DNA from: VRUE01 sp036525295
Lineage (GTDB): Bacteria > Actinomycetota > Thermoleophilia > Solirubrobacterales > 70-9
Reading direction: 5' to 3'
Assembly: GCA_036525295.1 (NCBI GenBank)
Contig: DATDAQ010000020.1
Coordinates: 1 to 26,049, forward strand
Length of the DNA stretch: 26,049 bases
In this document: positions 7,556-16,542 of the stretch, in pieces
Layout: the number at the start of each line of letters is the position of its first letter
Position numbering within the stretch: position 1 is the stretch's first letter
Translations under genes and position numbers: made by a program
Notes under the pieces: generated by a model
Database searches by the model: none
Told to the model about the DNA's origin: nothing
What the model saw: only the letters and a program-made list of their open reading frames with translations

Positions 7556-8962
7556 GTGGCTGCCAAACCCTCAGGCGAGGACAAGAGCCCGGCGCAAAGC
7601 CGGGGGGTCACCCCCGCGCGGATCGCGGCGATCGCCGTGCTGGCGGTCGCGGTGATCGCGCTCGGCGCCGTCATCCTCGGCGGCGACGGGGAGCATCGCT
7701 ACCGGCTGCTCTTCCAGAACGCCAGCCAGCTCGTCCCCGACAACCAGGTCCTGATCGGCGGCCAGCCGGTCGGCTCGGTCGAAAGCATCGACCTCACCGA
7801 CGACAACCTCGCCGAGGTCGAGGTCAGCGTCGAACAGGAGCTGCACGAGGGCTCGACCGCGATCATCCGCGCCACCTCCCTCTCGGGCGTCGCCAACCAC
7901 TACGTCTCGATCAGCCCCGGCCCCAACAGCAACCCGCCGCTGGGCGAGGACGCGACCCTGGGGCTCGCCTCGACGACCACGCCGGTCGACATCGACCAGT
8001 TCTTCAACACGTTCCCGACCCCGGTTCGCCGCGCCCTCGGCGAGTTCATCCGCGGCAACGCGACCTGGTATGCCGGGCGTGGCGAGGACGCCAACCAGTC
8101 GTTCAAGTACTTCGGCGTCGGCCTCAACCGGGCCGGTGCCCTCTTCCGCGAACTGACCGCCGACGAACGGCTCTTCTCGCGGTTCCTGGTCAGCTCGAGC
8201 CGGCTCGGCACCGCCGTCTCCGAACGCAGCGAGCAGCTCTCCAGCGCGATCTCCAATGCCAGCACGGCATTCGGCGCGATCGCCGAGGAGAACGTCGCCC
8301 TCGGCCACAGCCTCGCGCTCCTGCCCCCCACCTTCCGCCAGGCGAACACGACGTTCGTCAACCTGCGAGCCGCTCTCGACGACCTCGAACCGCTGATCGA
8401 AGCCTCGGGGACGGCCACCAAGGGCCTCGCCCCCTTCCTGCGCGAACTGCGCCCGGTGCTCTCGAGAGCGGTGCCGGTCTTCGGGAACCTCCGCCTCACC
8501 GTGGCGCGGCCGGGCTTCGCCAATGACGCCAACGAACTGCTGGCGGCGCTGCCGACGGTGCAGCAGCGGGCCTCCAGGACCTTCCCCCATGCCGAAGGCG
8601 CGATCTCCGACTTCCAGCCGAACCTCAATTTCTTCCGCGCCTACGCGCCCGACCTCTTCAACGGGTTCGCCAAGCTGGGCCAGGTCACGGCGCCCTACGA
8701 CGGCAACGGGCACTACGCCCGGGTCAGCTTCTCCGACCTCAACATCTTCAAATACGCCGGCAGCGGCAGCGCCCTGGAACCGATCTCGCCGAGCGAACAG
8801 TACGACGTGTTCGGCAGCGCGGCAGGGGTCACGCGGCGCTGTCCGGGCGGGGCCAGCCAACCCGCGGCCGACGGCTCCAGCCCCTTCGTCGAACCGCCCT
8901 TCTCCGGCTCGGGCGTGACCACCTCCGACTGCAACCCCGACGACGCACCCCCGGGACCATGA
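7556..8962 (+). CDS. MCE/MlaD domain protein, first gene of mce operon
   Basis: A 468-residue protein of the mammalian-cell-entry (MlaD) family, whose MCE domains form hexameric lipid-transfer rings or tubes across the envelope. It has a basic N terminus, one transmembrane anchor (about 22-42) and an MCE domain (about 46-122: YRLLFQNASQLVPDN, IGGQPVGSVESI, HYVSISPG). VDIDQFF follows near 144-150, then a long helical tail and a low-complexity C terminus with three cysteines. The start is uncertain. GTG at 7556 is chosen because a TACGAT box at 7498-7503 could be the -10 element, which would place the TTG at 7478 (26 residues longer) upstream of the transcript. It overlaps the next gene by four bases (ATGA). 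Confidence 0.92.
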   Translation: MAAKPSGEDKSPAQSRGVTPARIAAIAVLAVAVIALGAVILGGDGEHRYRLLFQNASQLVPDNQVLIGGQPVGSVESIDLTDDNLAEVEVSVEQELHEGSTAIIRATSLSGVANHYVSISPGPNSNPPLGEDATLGLASTTTPVDIDQFFNTFPTPVRRALGEFIRGNATWYAGRGEDANQSFKYFGVGLNRAGALFRELTADERLFSRFLVSSSRLGTAVSERSEQLSSAISNASTAFGAIAEENVALGHSLALLPPTFRQANTTFVNLRAALDDLEPLIEASGTATKGLAPFLRELRPVLSRAVPVFGNLRLTVARPGFANDANELLAALPTVQQRASRTFPHAEGAISDFQPNLNFFRAYAPDLFNGFAKLGQVTAPYDGNGHYARVSFSDLNIFKYAGSGSALEPISPSEQYDVFGSAAGVTRRCPGGASQPAADGSSPFVEPPFSGSGVTTSDCNPDDAPPGP

Positions 8963-10476
8963 GGCGGCCGCTTGCCATAGGCGCGGTGGTGGCGGCGATC
9001 GTCGTCGCGATCGTCCTGCTCGTCTCCGGCGGCAGCGGCGACGGCGGCTACGTGGTGCGGGCGATCTTCGACAACGGCGGCTTCATGGTGAAGGGCGAGC
9101 AGGTCCGCGTCGCCGGCGCCAACGTCGGCGAGATCGAGTCCGTGGACGTCACCCGGCCGGGCGAGATCGACAGCTACGAAGGGGGCAAGCCCCAGGCGGT
9201 GGCGGGCAAGGCCGTGATCGTGATGAGGATCACCGACCCCGGTTTCCAGGACTTCCGCAGCGACGCCAGCTGTCACATCCGCCCCCAGTCGCTGATCGGC
9301 GAGAAGTTCGTCGACTGCCGCCCGACCCTGCCTCGCGCCCCGGGCACGCCGCCCGCGCCACCGCTGAAGGAGATCGGCGACGATCAGCCTGGGGCCGGCC
9401 AGTACCTGCTGCCGCTGGAGAACAACAGCACCAGCGTCGACCCGGACCTGATCAACAACATCAACAAACTGCCTTACGCGCAGCGCTTCCGCCTGATCTT
9501 CAACGAACTCGGGGCCGGCCTCGCCTCTCGCGGGTCCGACATCGAGGCGGCCGTGATGCGGGCCAACCCGGTCCTGCGCGACGCCGGCCGCCTGATCGGC
9601 ACCCTCAACGCGCAGCGCGACCGCCTCACCCAGCTGGCCGCCGACTCCGAACAGATCCTCGAGCCGCTCTCGCGCGAGCGCGCGAGCGTCGCCGGCTTCT
9701 TCGCCAACTCCGGGGCGGCGGCCGAAGCCAGCTCCGAACGGGGGGCCGACCTGGAAGCCTCGCTGCGCAAGTTCCCCGCTTTCCTGCGCGAGTTCCGCGC
9801 GACCATGGCCAGCCTCCAGGGCTTCTCCGACACCGCAACGCCCGTCTTCGCCGACCTCGGCGAGGCCGCTCCCTCCTTTACCGAAGCCACCCGCCTGCTG
9901 ACCCCCTTCTCGGCTGCCTCGACGGTGGCGCTGAAGTCGCTCGGGGCGACGGGAGAAGAGGCCGGGCCGACCCTGGTCGAAGCCGACCCGATCGTGCGCA
10001 AGACGCGCGACCTCGCGAAGTCGGGCGCAAACCCGACCACGAAGCTCGCCGAGTTCTTCGGCAGCGCGCGGGAAACGGGCGGCTGGAGCAACCTCGTCGA
10101 CCTGATCTACAACGGCGCCGCGACGACCAACGGGTTCGACGAATACGGGCACTTCCTGCGCAGCATCGTGACGCTGACGAATTGCATCGAATACGCGACC
10201 ACCGAAGCCAGCGGCTGCTCTGCCAAATTCACAGGCCCCAACGCTGGCTCTTCCTCGATCGGCAGCGCCGGCTTGGCCGACCTCCTCGAAGAAGCGGAAG
10301 CGAGCCGCGCTGGCGGGACCCTCGCCCGCCCTGGTACTCCTGGCGCCGCCCTCGCGCCCTCAGTGCCGACCGGCCCCGCGACCCCCGGCCTCGGCGCCGG
10401 GCGTGAGCTCGGCGTCAGCCGGTCGCTCCCGGCGCCTCGCGAACGCGCCCTCCTCGACTACCTCCTGGGACGATGA
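8959..10476 (+). CDS. MCE/MlaD domain protein, second gene of mce operon
   Basis: A 505-residue MCE-family protein with a membrane anchor directly at the N terminus (about residues 4-23). The MCE domain (about 30-125) includes VVRAIFDNGGFMVKGEQVRVAG and VGEIESVDV, and is longer than in its neighbours because of an inserted loop (PGEIDSYEGGKPQAVAG). Cys105 and Cys120 near the domain end may pair. The post-MCE motif is VDPDLINN rather than VDIDQFF. A long helical region follows, and the C-terminal 80 residues are rich in Ala, Gly and Pro. The start ATG overlaps the previous stop as ATGA, and the next gene starts with the same overlap, so translation is probably coupled. It likely assembles with the five co-encoded MCE proteins. 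Confidence 0.94.
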   Translation: MRRPLAIGAVVAAIVVAIVLLVSGGSGDGGYVVRAIFDNGGFMVKGEQVRVAGANVGEIESVDVTRPGEIDSYEGGKPQAVAGKAVIVMRITDPGFQDFRSDASCHIRPQSLIGEKFVDCRPTLPRAPGTPPAPPLKEIGDDQPGAGQYLLPLENNSTSVDPDLINNINKLPYAQRFRLIFNELGAGLASRGSDIEAAVMRANPVLRDAGRLIGTLNAQRDRLTQLAADSEQILEPLSRERASVAGFFANSGAAAEASSERGADLEASLRKFPAFLREFRATMASLQGFSDTATPVFADLGEAAPSFTEATRLLTPFSAASTVALKSLGATGEEAGPTLVEADPIVRKTRDLAKSGANPTTKLAEFFGSARETGGWSNLVDLIYNGAATTNGFDEYGHFLRSIVTLTNCIEYATTEASGCSAKFTGPNAGSSSIGSAGLADLLEEAEASRAGGTLARPGTPGAALAPSVPTGPATPGLGAGRELGVSRSLPAPRERALLDYLLGR

Positions 10477-11936
10477 GGAACCGCAGCGGCATACAGGGGG
10501 TGGCGAGCAGCCCGGTGATCGTCGGCGCGGTGACCGTGCTGGTCGTGCTCGTCGCCGTCTTCCTCGCCTACAACGCCAACAACGGCCTTCCCTTCGTCTC
10601 CACCTACAACCTCACCGCCCGCGTGCCCAACGCCAACGCCCTGGTCAAGGGCAACGAGGTGCGGATCGGCGGCGCCCGCGTCGGCGTCGTCAAGAAGGTG
10701 GTCCCCGTGCAGACGGGGGATGGCGGGGTCGCGGCCGAGCTCAGCCTCAGTCTCGAGAAGAGCGTGCAGCCGCTGCCGGCCAACTCGACGATGATCATCC
10801 GGCCCAAATCGCCGCTCGGCCTCAAGTACCTGCAGATCGTGCCCGGCGATTCCGGCGACGGCCTCGCCGCCGGCGAAACCATCCCGCTCTCGGCGGCCCG
10901 CCCCGAACCGGTCGACATCGACCAGTTCTTCGACATGTTCGACGAGAAGACCAGGGCCTCTATCCAGCGCGGCCTGGCCGGGTTCGGAAACGCCTTCGCC
11001 GGTCGCGGCCCCCAGCTCAACGCCTTCTTCGCCGTGCTGCGCGAAGCGGTCGAAAACGGCCAGCCGGCGCTGGCAAATCTCGTCGCCCCGAGCACCAACT
11101 TCGGCGGCTTCTGGCGAGCGCTGGAGAACCTCTCGGCCACCGTGGCGCCGGTGGCGGCGGAGCAGGCGAGCATGTTCGTCGCGCTCGATCGCACCTTCGC
11201 CGCCTTCGCGCGGGTCTCCCGCCCCTACATCCAGGAAACGATCTCCAAGGGCCCCGAAACGCTTGACGTCGCCACCGAAACCCTGCCCGCCCTGCGGCCC
11301 TTCCTCCGCGACTCCGAGCGCTTCTTCGCCGCCCTCAAGCCGGGTGCAGCGGCGCTCGCCGAGACCTCGCCGACGATCGCCGCGGCGCTGCGCGCCGGCA
11401 TCCCGGCGCTGAACGAATCGCCGAAGCTGAACGCCCAGCTGCCGCCGACGGCCGACGCGCTGCTCGCCTTCCAGGAGTCCCCGGGCGTCTTCAACGGCCT
11501 CGACCTGCTGATCGACACCAACGACCTGCTCGGCCCGGCGATCCGGTTCATCGGCCCCGCCCAGACCACCTGCAACTACCTGACGCTTGCCTTCCGCAAC
11601 CTCGCCAGCGCCTCCGGCGAAGGCAACTCGCTGGGCGGCTGGATCAACGCGATCGCCTTCCAGGCGCCGAGCGGACCGAACTCAGAGGGGGGAGCCGCAT
11701 CGGCTCCCGCCAACAGCCCCGAACCAGAGGACGAACGGTTCCTCGTCACCAGCGGTGGAAAAGCCAACCACCTCCACTCCAATCCCTACCCGAACACAGC
11801 CTCCCCTGGGCAGCCCAAAGAGTGCGAGGCGGGGAACGAGCTCTATGAAGCGGGTAAGACGAAGATCGGCAACACGCCGCGCAACGACGGCTTCAAGACC
11901 ACCGGCCAGTCCAAGAAGCAGCTGGGTGAAGGCTGA
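10473..11936 (+). CDS. MCE/MlaD domain protein, third gene of mce operon
   Basis: A 487-residue MCE-family protein. It has a transmembrane anchor (about 13-33), the segment NGLPFVSTYNLTARVPNA leading into the MCE domain (about 43-125: VRIGGARVGVVKKV, then SPLGLKYLQIVPGD), VDIDQFFDMF near 147-156, and a long helical tail. The C-terminal end is polar and disordered, with one Cys in AQTTCNYL and one in KECEAGN. NGLPF before the MCE domain resembles the loop found at this place in mycobacterial Mce proteins. It overlaps its upstream neighbour by four bases, and its stop shares one base with the next start (TGATG). A shared transport complex is inferred from the operon. Confidence 0.95.
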   Translation: MRNRSGIQGVASSPVIVGAVTVLVVLVAVFLAYNANNGLPFVSTYNLTARVPNANALVKGNEVRIGGARVGVVKKVVPVQTGDGGVAAELSLSLEKSVQPLPANSTMIIRPKSPLGLKYLQIVPGDSGDGLAAGETIPLSAARPEPVDIDQFFDMFDEKTRASIQRGLAGFGNAFAGRGPQLNAFFAVLREAVENGQPALANLVAPSTNFGGFWRALENLSATVAPVAAEQASMFVALDRTFAAFARVSRPYIQETISKGPETLDVATETLPALRPFLRDSERFFAALKPGAAALAETSPTIAAALRAGIPALNESPKLNAQLPPTADALLAFQESPGVFNGLDLLIDTNDLLGPAIRFIGPAQTTCNYLTLAFRNLASASGEGNSLGGWINAIAFQAPSGPNSEGGAASAPANSPEPEDERFLVTSGGKANHLHSNPYPNTASPGQPKECEAGNELYEAGKTKIGNTPRNDGFKTTGQSKKQLGEG

Positions 11937-13444
11937 TGGGACGCCTGCCTGAGCGAGACACGAGAGCGGGGGCGACCAACAGGCGCTTCAAGTGGCGCCC
12001 CAGCAACGCCCTGATCGCGGTCGTCTTCCTGCTCATCTTCACGATCGGCCCCTACCTGGCCTTCACCGGCCACGTGCCCTTCACCAGCTACGGCTACCAG
12101 CTCGAGGCGACCTTCTCCAACGGGGTCAACATCGCGACCAACTCGCCGGTGCGGATCGCCGGCGTCGACGTCGGCCGCGTGATCGGGGTCGAGCGCGACG
12201 GCAACGCGACCAAGGTCACCTTCACGGTCGAAGACGCGGGCCGGCCGATCCATGACGACGCCTTCGCCGCGATCCGGCCGCGGATCTTCCTCGAGGGCAA
12301 CTTCTTCGTCGACCTCGCGCCTGGCAGCCCGAGCGCGCCGGAGCTCGCCAGCGGCGAGACGATCGGGGTCAGCCACACCTCCACCTGGGTCCAGATCGAC
12401 GAGGTGCTGACGGCCCTGCAGGCACCCGTGCGCGCGGACCTCAGCCGCCTGCTGCAGAGCTACGGCACGGCGCTCACGCACGAGCCGACAACGGCGGAAG
12501 ACGAGACCCAGGCTCCCGAGGTGCAGGGCAAGAGCGGCGCCGAGGCCCTCAACGGCGTCTTCCGCTACGGCGGCGACGCCGGCCGCTACAGCGCCCAGGT
12601 CACCAACGCCCTGCTCGGAACCCAGCCGCGCGACCTCTCCCGCCTGGTTGCCGGCGCCGGGCGCGCCTTCGGCGCCCTCTCCCGCAACGAGGAGGACCTC
12701 AAGGGCCTGATCGTCAACTTCGACGTCTTCACCGGCGCCCTCGCGGCGCAGTCGACCAACCTGACCGCGACGGTCCAGCGCCTGGCGCCCTTCCTCGACG
12801 AGTTCCACGGCTCGCTGGTCAGTCTCAACAAGACCCTGCCGCCGCTGCGTGCCTGGGCGATCGAGCTGACGCCGTCGGTCGCCGAGCTGCCCGGCTGGAT
12901 CGCCGCGGGGAAGCCCTGGGTCAAGCAGGCCTACCCGCTCCTCTCGGGCAAGGAGGGCGGCGGCACTGCCAGGCTTCTAGCCGAAGCCACTCCCGGCTTC
13001 GCTGGGGCGGCCCAGGCGGGCAAGGCGATCGCTCTGCCTCAGCTCAACCGGATCAGCCTCTGCACTTCCAGGGTCCTGGCCCCGACCTTCAACCAGACGA
13101 TCGGCGACCAGTTCAGCACCGGCGGCCCTAATTACCGCGAGTTCCTCTACACGCTGGCCAACTTCTCCGGCTGGGGCCAGACCTTCGACGGCAACGGTCC
13201 CTTCGTACGCATTCAGCCCGGCGGCGGCGACGTCCTCGCCGAAGCCCCGGCGCCCGAAGGAAATCTGGCAACCGACAAACAGGTCTTCTCACACACGATC
13301 GCGCCACCGATCGGCACCCAGCCTCAGCTTGCGGGTCGTCCGCCGAAGAAGCCCGACGTGCGCTGCGACTCGAACCCGGTCCCCGACCTCAACGGCCCGC
13401 TCGGCCAGGTTGGCGCTCCGTCACCGGCGGCGGTGAGCCCATGA
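11936..13444 (+). CDS. MCE/MlaD domain protein, fourth gene of mce operon
   Basis: A 502-residue MCE-family protein. It has a basic N terminus (RFKWRPSN), a transmembrane anchor (about 25-45) and an MCE domain (about 53-130: YQLEATFSNGVNIATNS, VRIAGVDVGRVIGVERD, IFLEGNFFVDLAPG). VQIDEVLTAL follows at the post-MCE position. The helical tail has repeated 'leucine-polar' segments, and the last 80 residues are Pro/Gly-rich with isolated cysteines. LEGNFFVDL is a well-conserved MCE-domain ending. The ATG shares one base with the preceding stop, and the following gene overlaps its stop by four bases. No lipobox is present, so it is anchored by the helix and not by lipid. Confidence 0.95.
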   Translation: MGRLPERDTRAGATNRRFKWRPSNALIAVVFLLIFTIGPYLAFTGHVPFTSYGYQLEATFSNGVNIATNSPVRIAGVDVGRVIGVERDGNATKVTFTVEDAGRPIHDDAFAAIRPRIFLEGNFFVDLAPGSPSAPELASGETIGVSHTSTWVQIDEVLTALQAPVRADLSRLLQSYGTALTHEPTTAEDETQAPEVQGKSGAEALNGVFRYGGDAGRYSAQVTNALLGTQPRDLSRLVAGAGRAFGALSRNEEDLKGLIVNFDVFTGALAAQSTNLTATVQRLAPFLDEFHGSLVSLNKTLPPLRAWAIELTPSVAELPGWIAAGKPWVKQAYPLLSGKEGGGTARLLAEATPGFAGAAQAGKAIALPQLNRISLCTSRVLAPTFNQTIGDQFSTGGPNYREFLYTLANFSGWGQTFDGNGPFVRIQPGGGDVLAEAPAPEGNLATDKQVFSHTIAPPIGTQPQLAGRPPKKPDVRCDSNPVPDLNGPLGQVGAPSPAAVSP

Positions 13445-14832
13445 GCCGCTGGTCGCACTTCCGCGCCTCCCTCTCCCGCCAGTCGCGCGGGCGCAGCAAA
13501 GACACGATCGCGATCGCCGTCCTCGCCGCGGCCGCGATCGTGATGACGCTCTGGATCTTCACCCAGCAGAAAGCCTCGCTCCCCTCCTGGATCCCCGCCG
13601 TCGGCGAAGAGTTCGCCCAGGTGACGGGGGAGTTCACCACCGCCCAGGCGGTGACCCCGGGCCAGGGCCAGGCCGTCGTCATCGCCGGCATCCAGATCGG
13701 CAAGGTCTCCTCGGTCGAGCTCGAAGACGGCCACGCCGTCGTCGGCATGGACATCGAGCCCCAGTACATGGAGCTGATCCACCCCGACGCGACCCTGCTG
13801 CTGCGGCCGAAAACCAACCTCAACGACATGACCGTCGAGGTCGACCCAGGGCAGGCCGACGGCCAGATCGAGGACGGCTACGACTTCCCGCTCTCGCGGA
13901 CCGAACCCAACGTCAACCTCGACGCCTTCCTCGCCACCCTCGACGCCGACACCCGCCAGTACATCCAGCTCCTCGTCGCCGGCGGCGCGCAGGGGATCGG
14001 CGGCCGCGGCCGCCAGCTCTCCGGCGCCCTGCGCCGCTTCCAGCCCTTCGTCCACTACACCGCGGACCTCAACCGGGCGGTCGCGCAGCGGCGCGTCGCG
14101 ATCGCCAGGGCGATCCACGGCTTCAGCCTGCTGACGACCGAACTCGGCCGCCACGACAAGGAGCTCGAACGCTTCGTCAGCTCCTCCAAGGCGGCGCTGG
14201 GCAACTTCGCCAACCAGCAGCGCTCGATCCAGGAGACGCTGGTCGAGCTTCCCTCGACCCTCGGCGCCGCGGAGTCCGCCTTCGCCAGCGTCAACCGGTT
14301 CTCCGACGCCGCCCGCCCGGCGCTGACCGACCTGATCCCGCAGGCGCAGGCGCTCGGCCCGGCGCTGAAGGCGAACGAGCGGCTCTTCGAACAGACGACC
14401 GGACCGATCCGCGACCAGATCCGCCCCTTCACCCGTGAAGTCCGCCCCGTGCTCACCCACGCCAAGCAGGGTTCCGCCGACCTCGCCAAGTCGGTGCGCG
14501 GCTTCGGCCGCTCGCTCGAAGGCTTCAACGGGTTCCTCAACGAACTCGCCTTCAAGCCGAAGGGCTCGCGCCAGAGCTACCTCTTCTACCTGCCCTGGCT
14601 CAACCACAACTTCAACGCCACCTTCAACCTCGAGGACCCCGCCGGCCCGATCCAGCGCAGCCTGGTGCTGATCTCCTGCAACGGAACCTCTCTGGCCTAT
14701 GGCCTTACCACCACCAAACCGTACCTCCAGACCCTCCTCCAGGGCGCCAGGGTCCCCCGCCAGGGCGAACTGCCTCCGATCGCCGCTGACCCCGCCGAAC
14801 CCACCCGAACCTGCGGCCCGGGAACAGAATGA
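13441..14832 (+). CDS. MCE/MlaD domain protein, fifth gene of mce operon
   Basis: A 463-residue MCE-family protein. The N terminus is basic (about 20 residues), followed by an anchor helix (about 22-41). The MCE domain is more divergent (about 60-137: FTTAQAVTPGQGQAVVIAG, IQIGKVSSVELEDG, LNDMTVEVDPG). VNLDAFLATL is the post-MCE motif. Near residues 365-400 is an aromatic/Asn segment (YLFYLPWLNHNFNATFN), and one Cys occurs in LISCNG. In mycobacterial operons the fifth Mce protein is often a lipoprotein; here no lipobox is seen. It is coupled by ATGA overlaps on both sides. Its role in a lipid-transfer assembly is inferred from family and context. Confidence 0.94.
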   Translation: MSRWSHFRASLSRQSRGRSKDTIAIAVLAAAAIVMTLWIFTQQKASLPSWIPAVGEEFAQVTGEFTTAQAVTPGQGQAVVIAGIQIGKVSSVELEDGHAVVGMDIEPQYMELIHPDATLLLRPKTNLNDMTVEVDPGQADGQIEDGYDFPLSRTEPNVNLDAFLATLDADTRQYIQLLVAGGAQGIGGRGRQLSGALRRFQPFVHYTADLNRAVAQRRVAIARAIHGFSLLTTELGRHDKELERFVSSSKAALGNFANQQRSIQETLVELPSTLGAAESAFASVNRFSDAARPALTDLIPQAQALGPALKANERLFEQTTGPIRDQIRPFTREVRPVLTHAKQGSADLAKSVRGFGRSLEGFNGFLNELAFKPKGSRQSYLFYLPWLNHNFNATFNLEDPAGPIQRSLVLISCNGTSLAYGLTTTKPYLQTLLQGARVPRQGELPPIAADPAEPTRTCGPGTE

Positions 14833-16406
14833 GCAAGCGCGCCCCCAGCACAACCCAGCTCCTCGTCATCGCCGGCTTCGCGCTGTCGTGCTTCGGCATC
14901 CTGCTCTTCCTCTGGATCACCTTCGGCGGCCCGACTCCGTTCAAGGCCAAGACCTACGAGATCAAGATCCCCTTCAAGGAGGCGACCCAGCTCGCCCAGC
15001 AGTCCGACGTGCGGATCTCCGGCGTCTCGGTCGGCAAGGTGCAGGACATCGTCCTCGCCCCGGACGGCAAGAAGGCGCTGGCCAAGGTCGCGATCCAGGA
15101 CAAGTACGGCCCGATCCCGCGCGACACGCGGGCGATCCTGCGCACGAAGACACTGCTGGCCGAGACCTACGTCGAGCTCACTCCCGGCGACCGCGAGGGC
15201 CCGCCGCTGCCCGACGGCGGCACGCTGGCACCGGCGCAGGTCGCCGAATCGGTCCAGCTCGACGAGATCTTCCGCACCTTCGACCCGCAGACCCGGGCCG
15301 CCTTCCAGAGCTGGCAGCAGGAAGCCGCGGTCGCGATCGAGGGGCGCGGTCAGGACCTCTCCTACGCCTTCGGCGAACTCGAACCGACCTTCACCCAGGC
15401 CGACCGCATCTTCCGCATCCTCGACAGCCAGCGGCTTGCCGTCAACCGTCTCTTCCGCAACGGCGCGATCTCGCTCGAGGCGCTGCGCGGCCGCCAGGGC
15501 GAGCTGGCGGGGCTTATCCGCAACTCCAACGTCGTCTTCAGCACCGCCGCCGAGCGCGACCGCGACATCGAAGCGCTCTTCCGGGCCTTCCCGACCTTCC
15601 AGGACGAGTCGCGCCTGACCCTGGAACGGTTCAAATCGTTCGCGGTGAAGGCCGACCCGGTGATGCGCCAGCTCGTCCCCGTCGCCGAAGAGCTCTCTCC
15701 GACCCTGGTCGCCTTCTCCAATCTGGCGCCGCAGGCGCAGGGCTTCTTCGAAGGCCTGCGACCGGTGATCAAACATGCTCCCACCGGCTTCCCGGCCGTG
15801 CGCAAGCTCTTCCGCGACGAGTTCCCACCGTTGCTGCGCGCCATCGACCCCTTCGGGCGCAACCTCAACCCGATCCTCACCGGCCTTGGCCTCTACAAGC
15901 GCGAGCTGGCGGCGACGCTGGGCAACGTCGCCGCGATGACGAGCGCTACGCTGCCCAGCAATGCGGCGGGAGTCAAGGTCCATTACATCCGTGCGATGGG
16001 CCCGTTCAGCCCGGAGTCACTGTCTACGTACCCCAGCCGCCTGACGAGCAACCGCCCCAGCGCCTACAGCCAGCCGCTGGCAACCAGGGGCCTCGCCGCG
16101 GGCCTGCCCAGCTTCGATACTCGCCAGTGCAGCTCGGGCGTGACCGCGACCCTCAACCCCGAAACCCCCAGCAACGAAGTCTTCCAGGCACGGGTGAAAA
16201 GGAACAGGACAACCCCGGAAACTCCCGAGACGCTGCTCAAAAACGCGGAAATCTTCTTCGAAAACCTGAAGAAATACGCCTACGGTGGACAGACAGACTC
16301 CGCAGCGGTCCCCGCCCCCGGTTGCGTCCAGCAGGGCCCGTTCAGCCCGGTCGGCAGATCCGGCTCGGCGACGACGTACCAGCACTTCTTCGAACAGAGC
16401 GAATAG
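14829..16406 (+). CDS. MCE/MlaD domain protein, sixth and last gene of mce operon
   Basis: A 525-residue MCE-family protein. It has a short cytoplasmic N terminus, a transmembrane anchor (about 10-32) and an MCE domain (about 42-120: YEIKIPFKEATQLAQQSD, VRISGVSVGKVQDIVLAPDG, LLAETYVELTPG). VQLDEIFRTF follows, then a long helical tail. The last 130 residues are Ser/Pro/Asn-rich with two cysteines. Cys21 inside the anchor does not sit in a proper lipobox. It overlaps the preceding stop by four bases and ends the operon: the next gene on this strand starts 136 bases later and is unrelated. No intrinsic terminator is visible after the stop, though a CTCGCGAG palindrome lies there. Confidence 0.95.
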   Translation: MSKRAPSTTQLLVIAGFALSCFGILLFLWITFGGPTPFKAKTYEIKIPFKEATQLAQQSDVRISGVSVGKVQDIVLAPDGKKALAKVAIQDKYGPIPRDTRAILRTKTLLAETYVELTPGDREGPPLPDGGTLAPAQVAESVQLDEIFRTFDPQTRAAFQSWQQEAAVAIEGRGQDLSYAFGELEPTFTQADRIFRILDSQRLAVNRLFRNGAISLEALRGRQGELAGLIRNSNVVFSTAAERDRDIEALFRAFPTFQDESRLTLERFKSFAVKADPVMRQLVPVAEELSPTLVAFSNLAPQAQGFFEGLRPVIKHAPTGFPAVRKLFRDEFPPLLRAIDPFGRNLNPILTGLGLYKRELAATLGNVAAMTSATLPSNAAGVKVHYIRAMGPFSPESLSTYPSRLTSNRPSAYSQPLATRGLAAGLPSFDTRQCSSGVTATLNPETPSNEVFQARVKRNRTTPETPETLLKNAEIFFENLKKYAYGGQTDSAAVPAPGCVQQGPFSPVGRSGSATTYQHFFEQSE

Positions 16407-16542
16407 CTCGCGAGTCCGGCACGTCGGGCCCTGCCACCGCATGGAATCCACTGCTCAGCATTCTCATTCTCGTGCGCAGAAATTCCCTCAGCCGCGCAAC
16501 TCTGCGCACCACGCGTGAGTCCCGGGCCTTCAGCCTTAGGCC

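Noticed and set aside
8713..10152. Minus-strand open frame of about 479 codons across the second mce gene
   Set aside because: Antisense shadow with biased composition and no recognisable domain.
13324..14853. Minus-strand open frame of about 509 codons across the fifth mce gene
   Set aside because: Its translation is low-complexity Arg/Glu/Gly/Val-rich, typical of antisense frames in GC-rich DNA, and the plus strand carries a clear MCE protein in a coupled operon.
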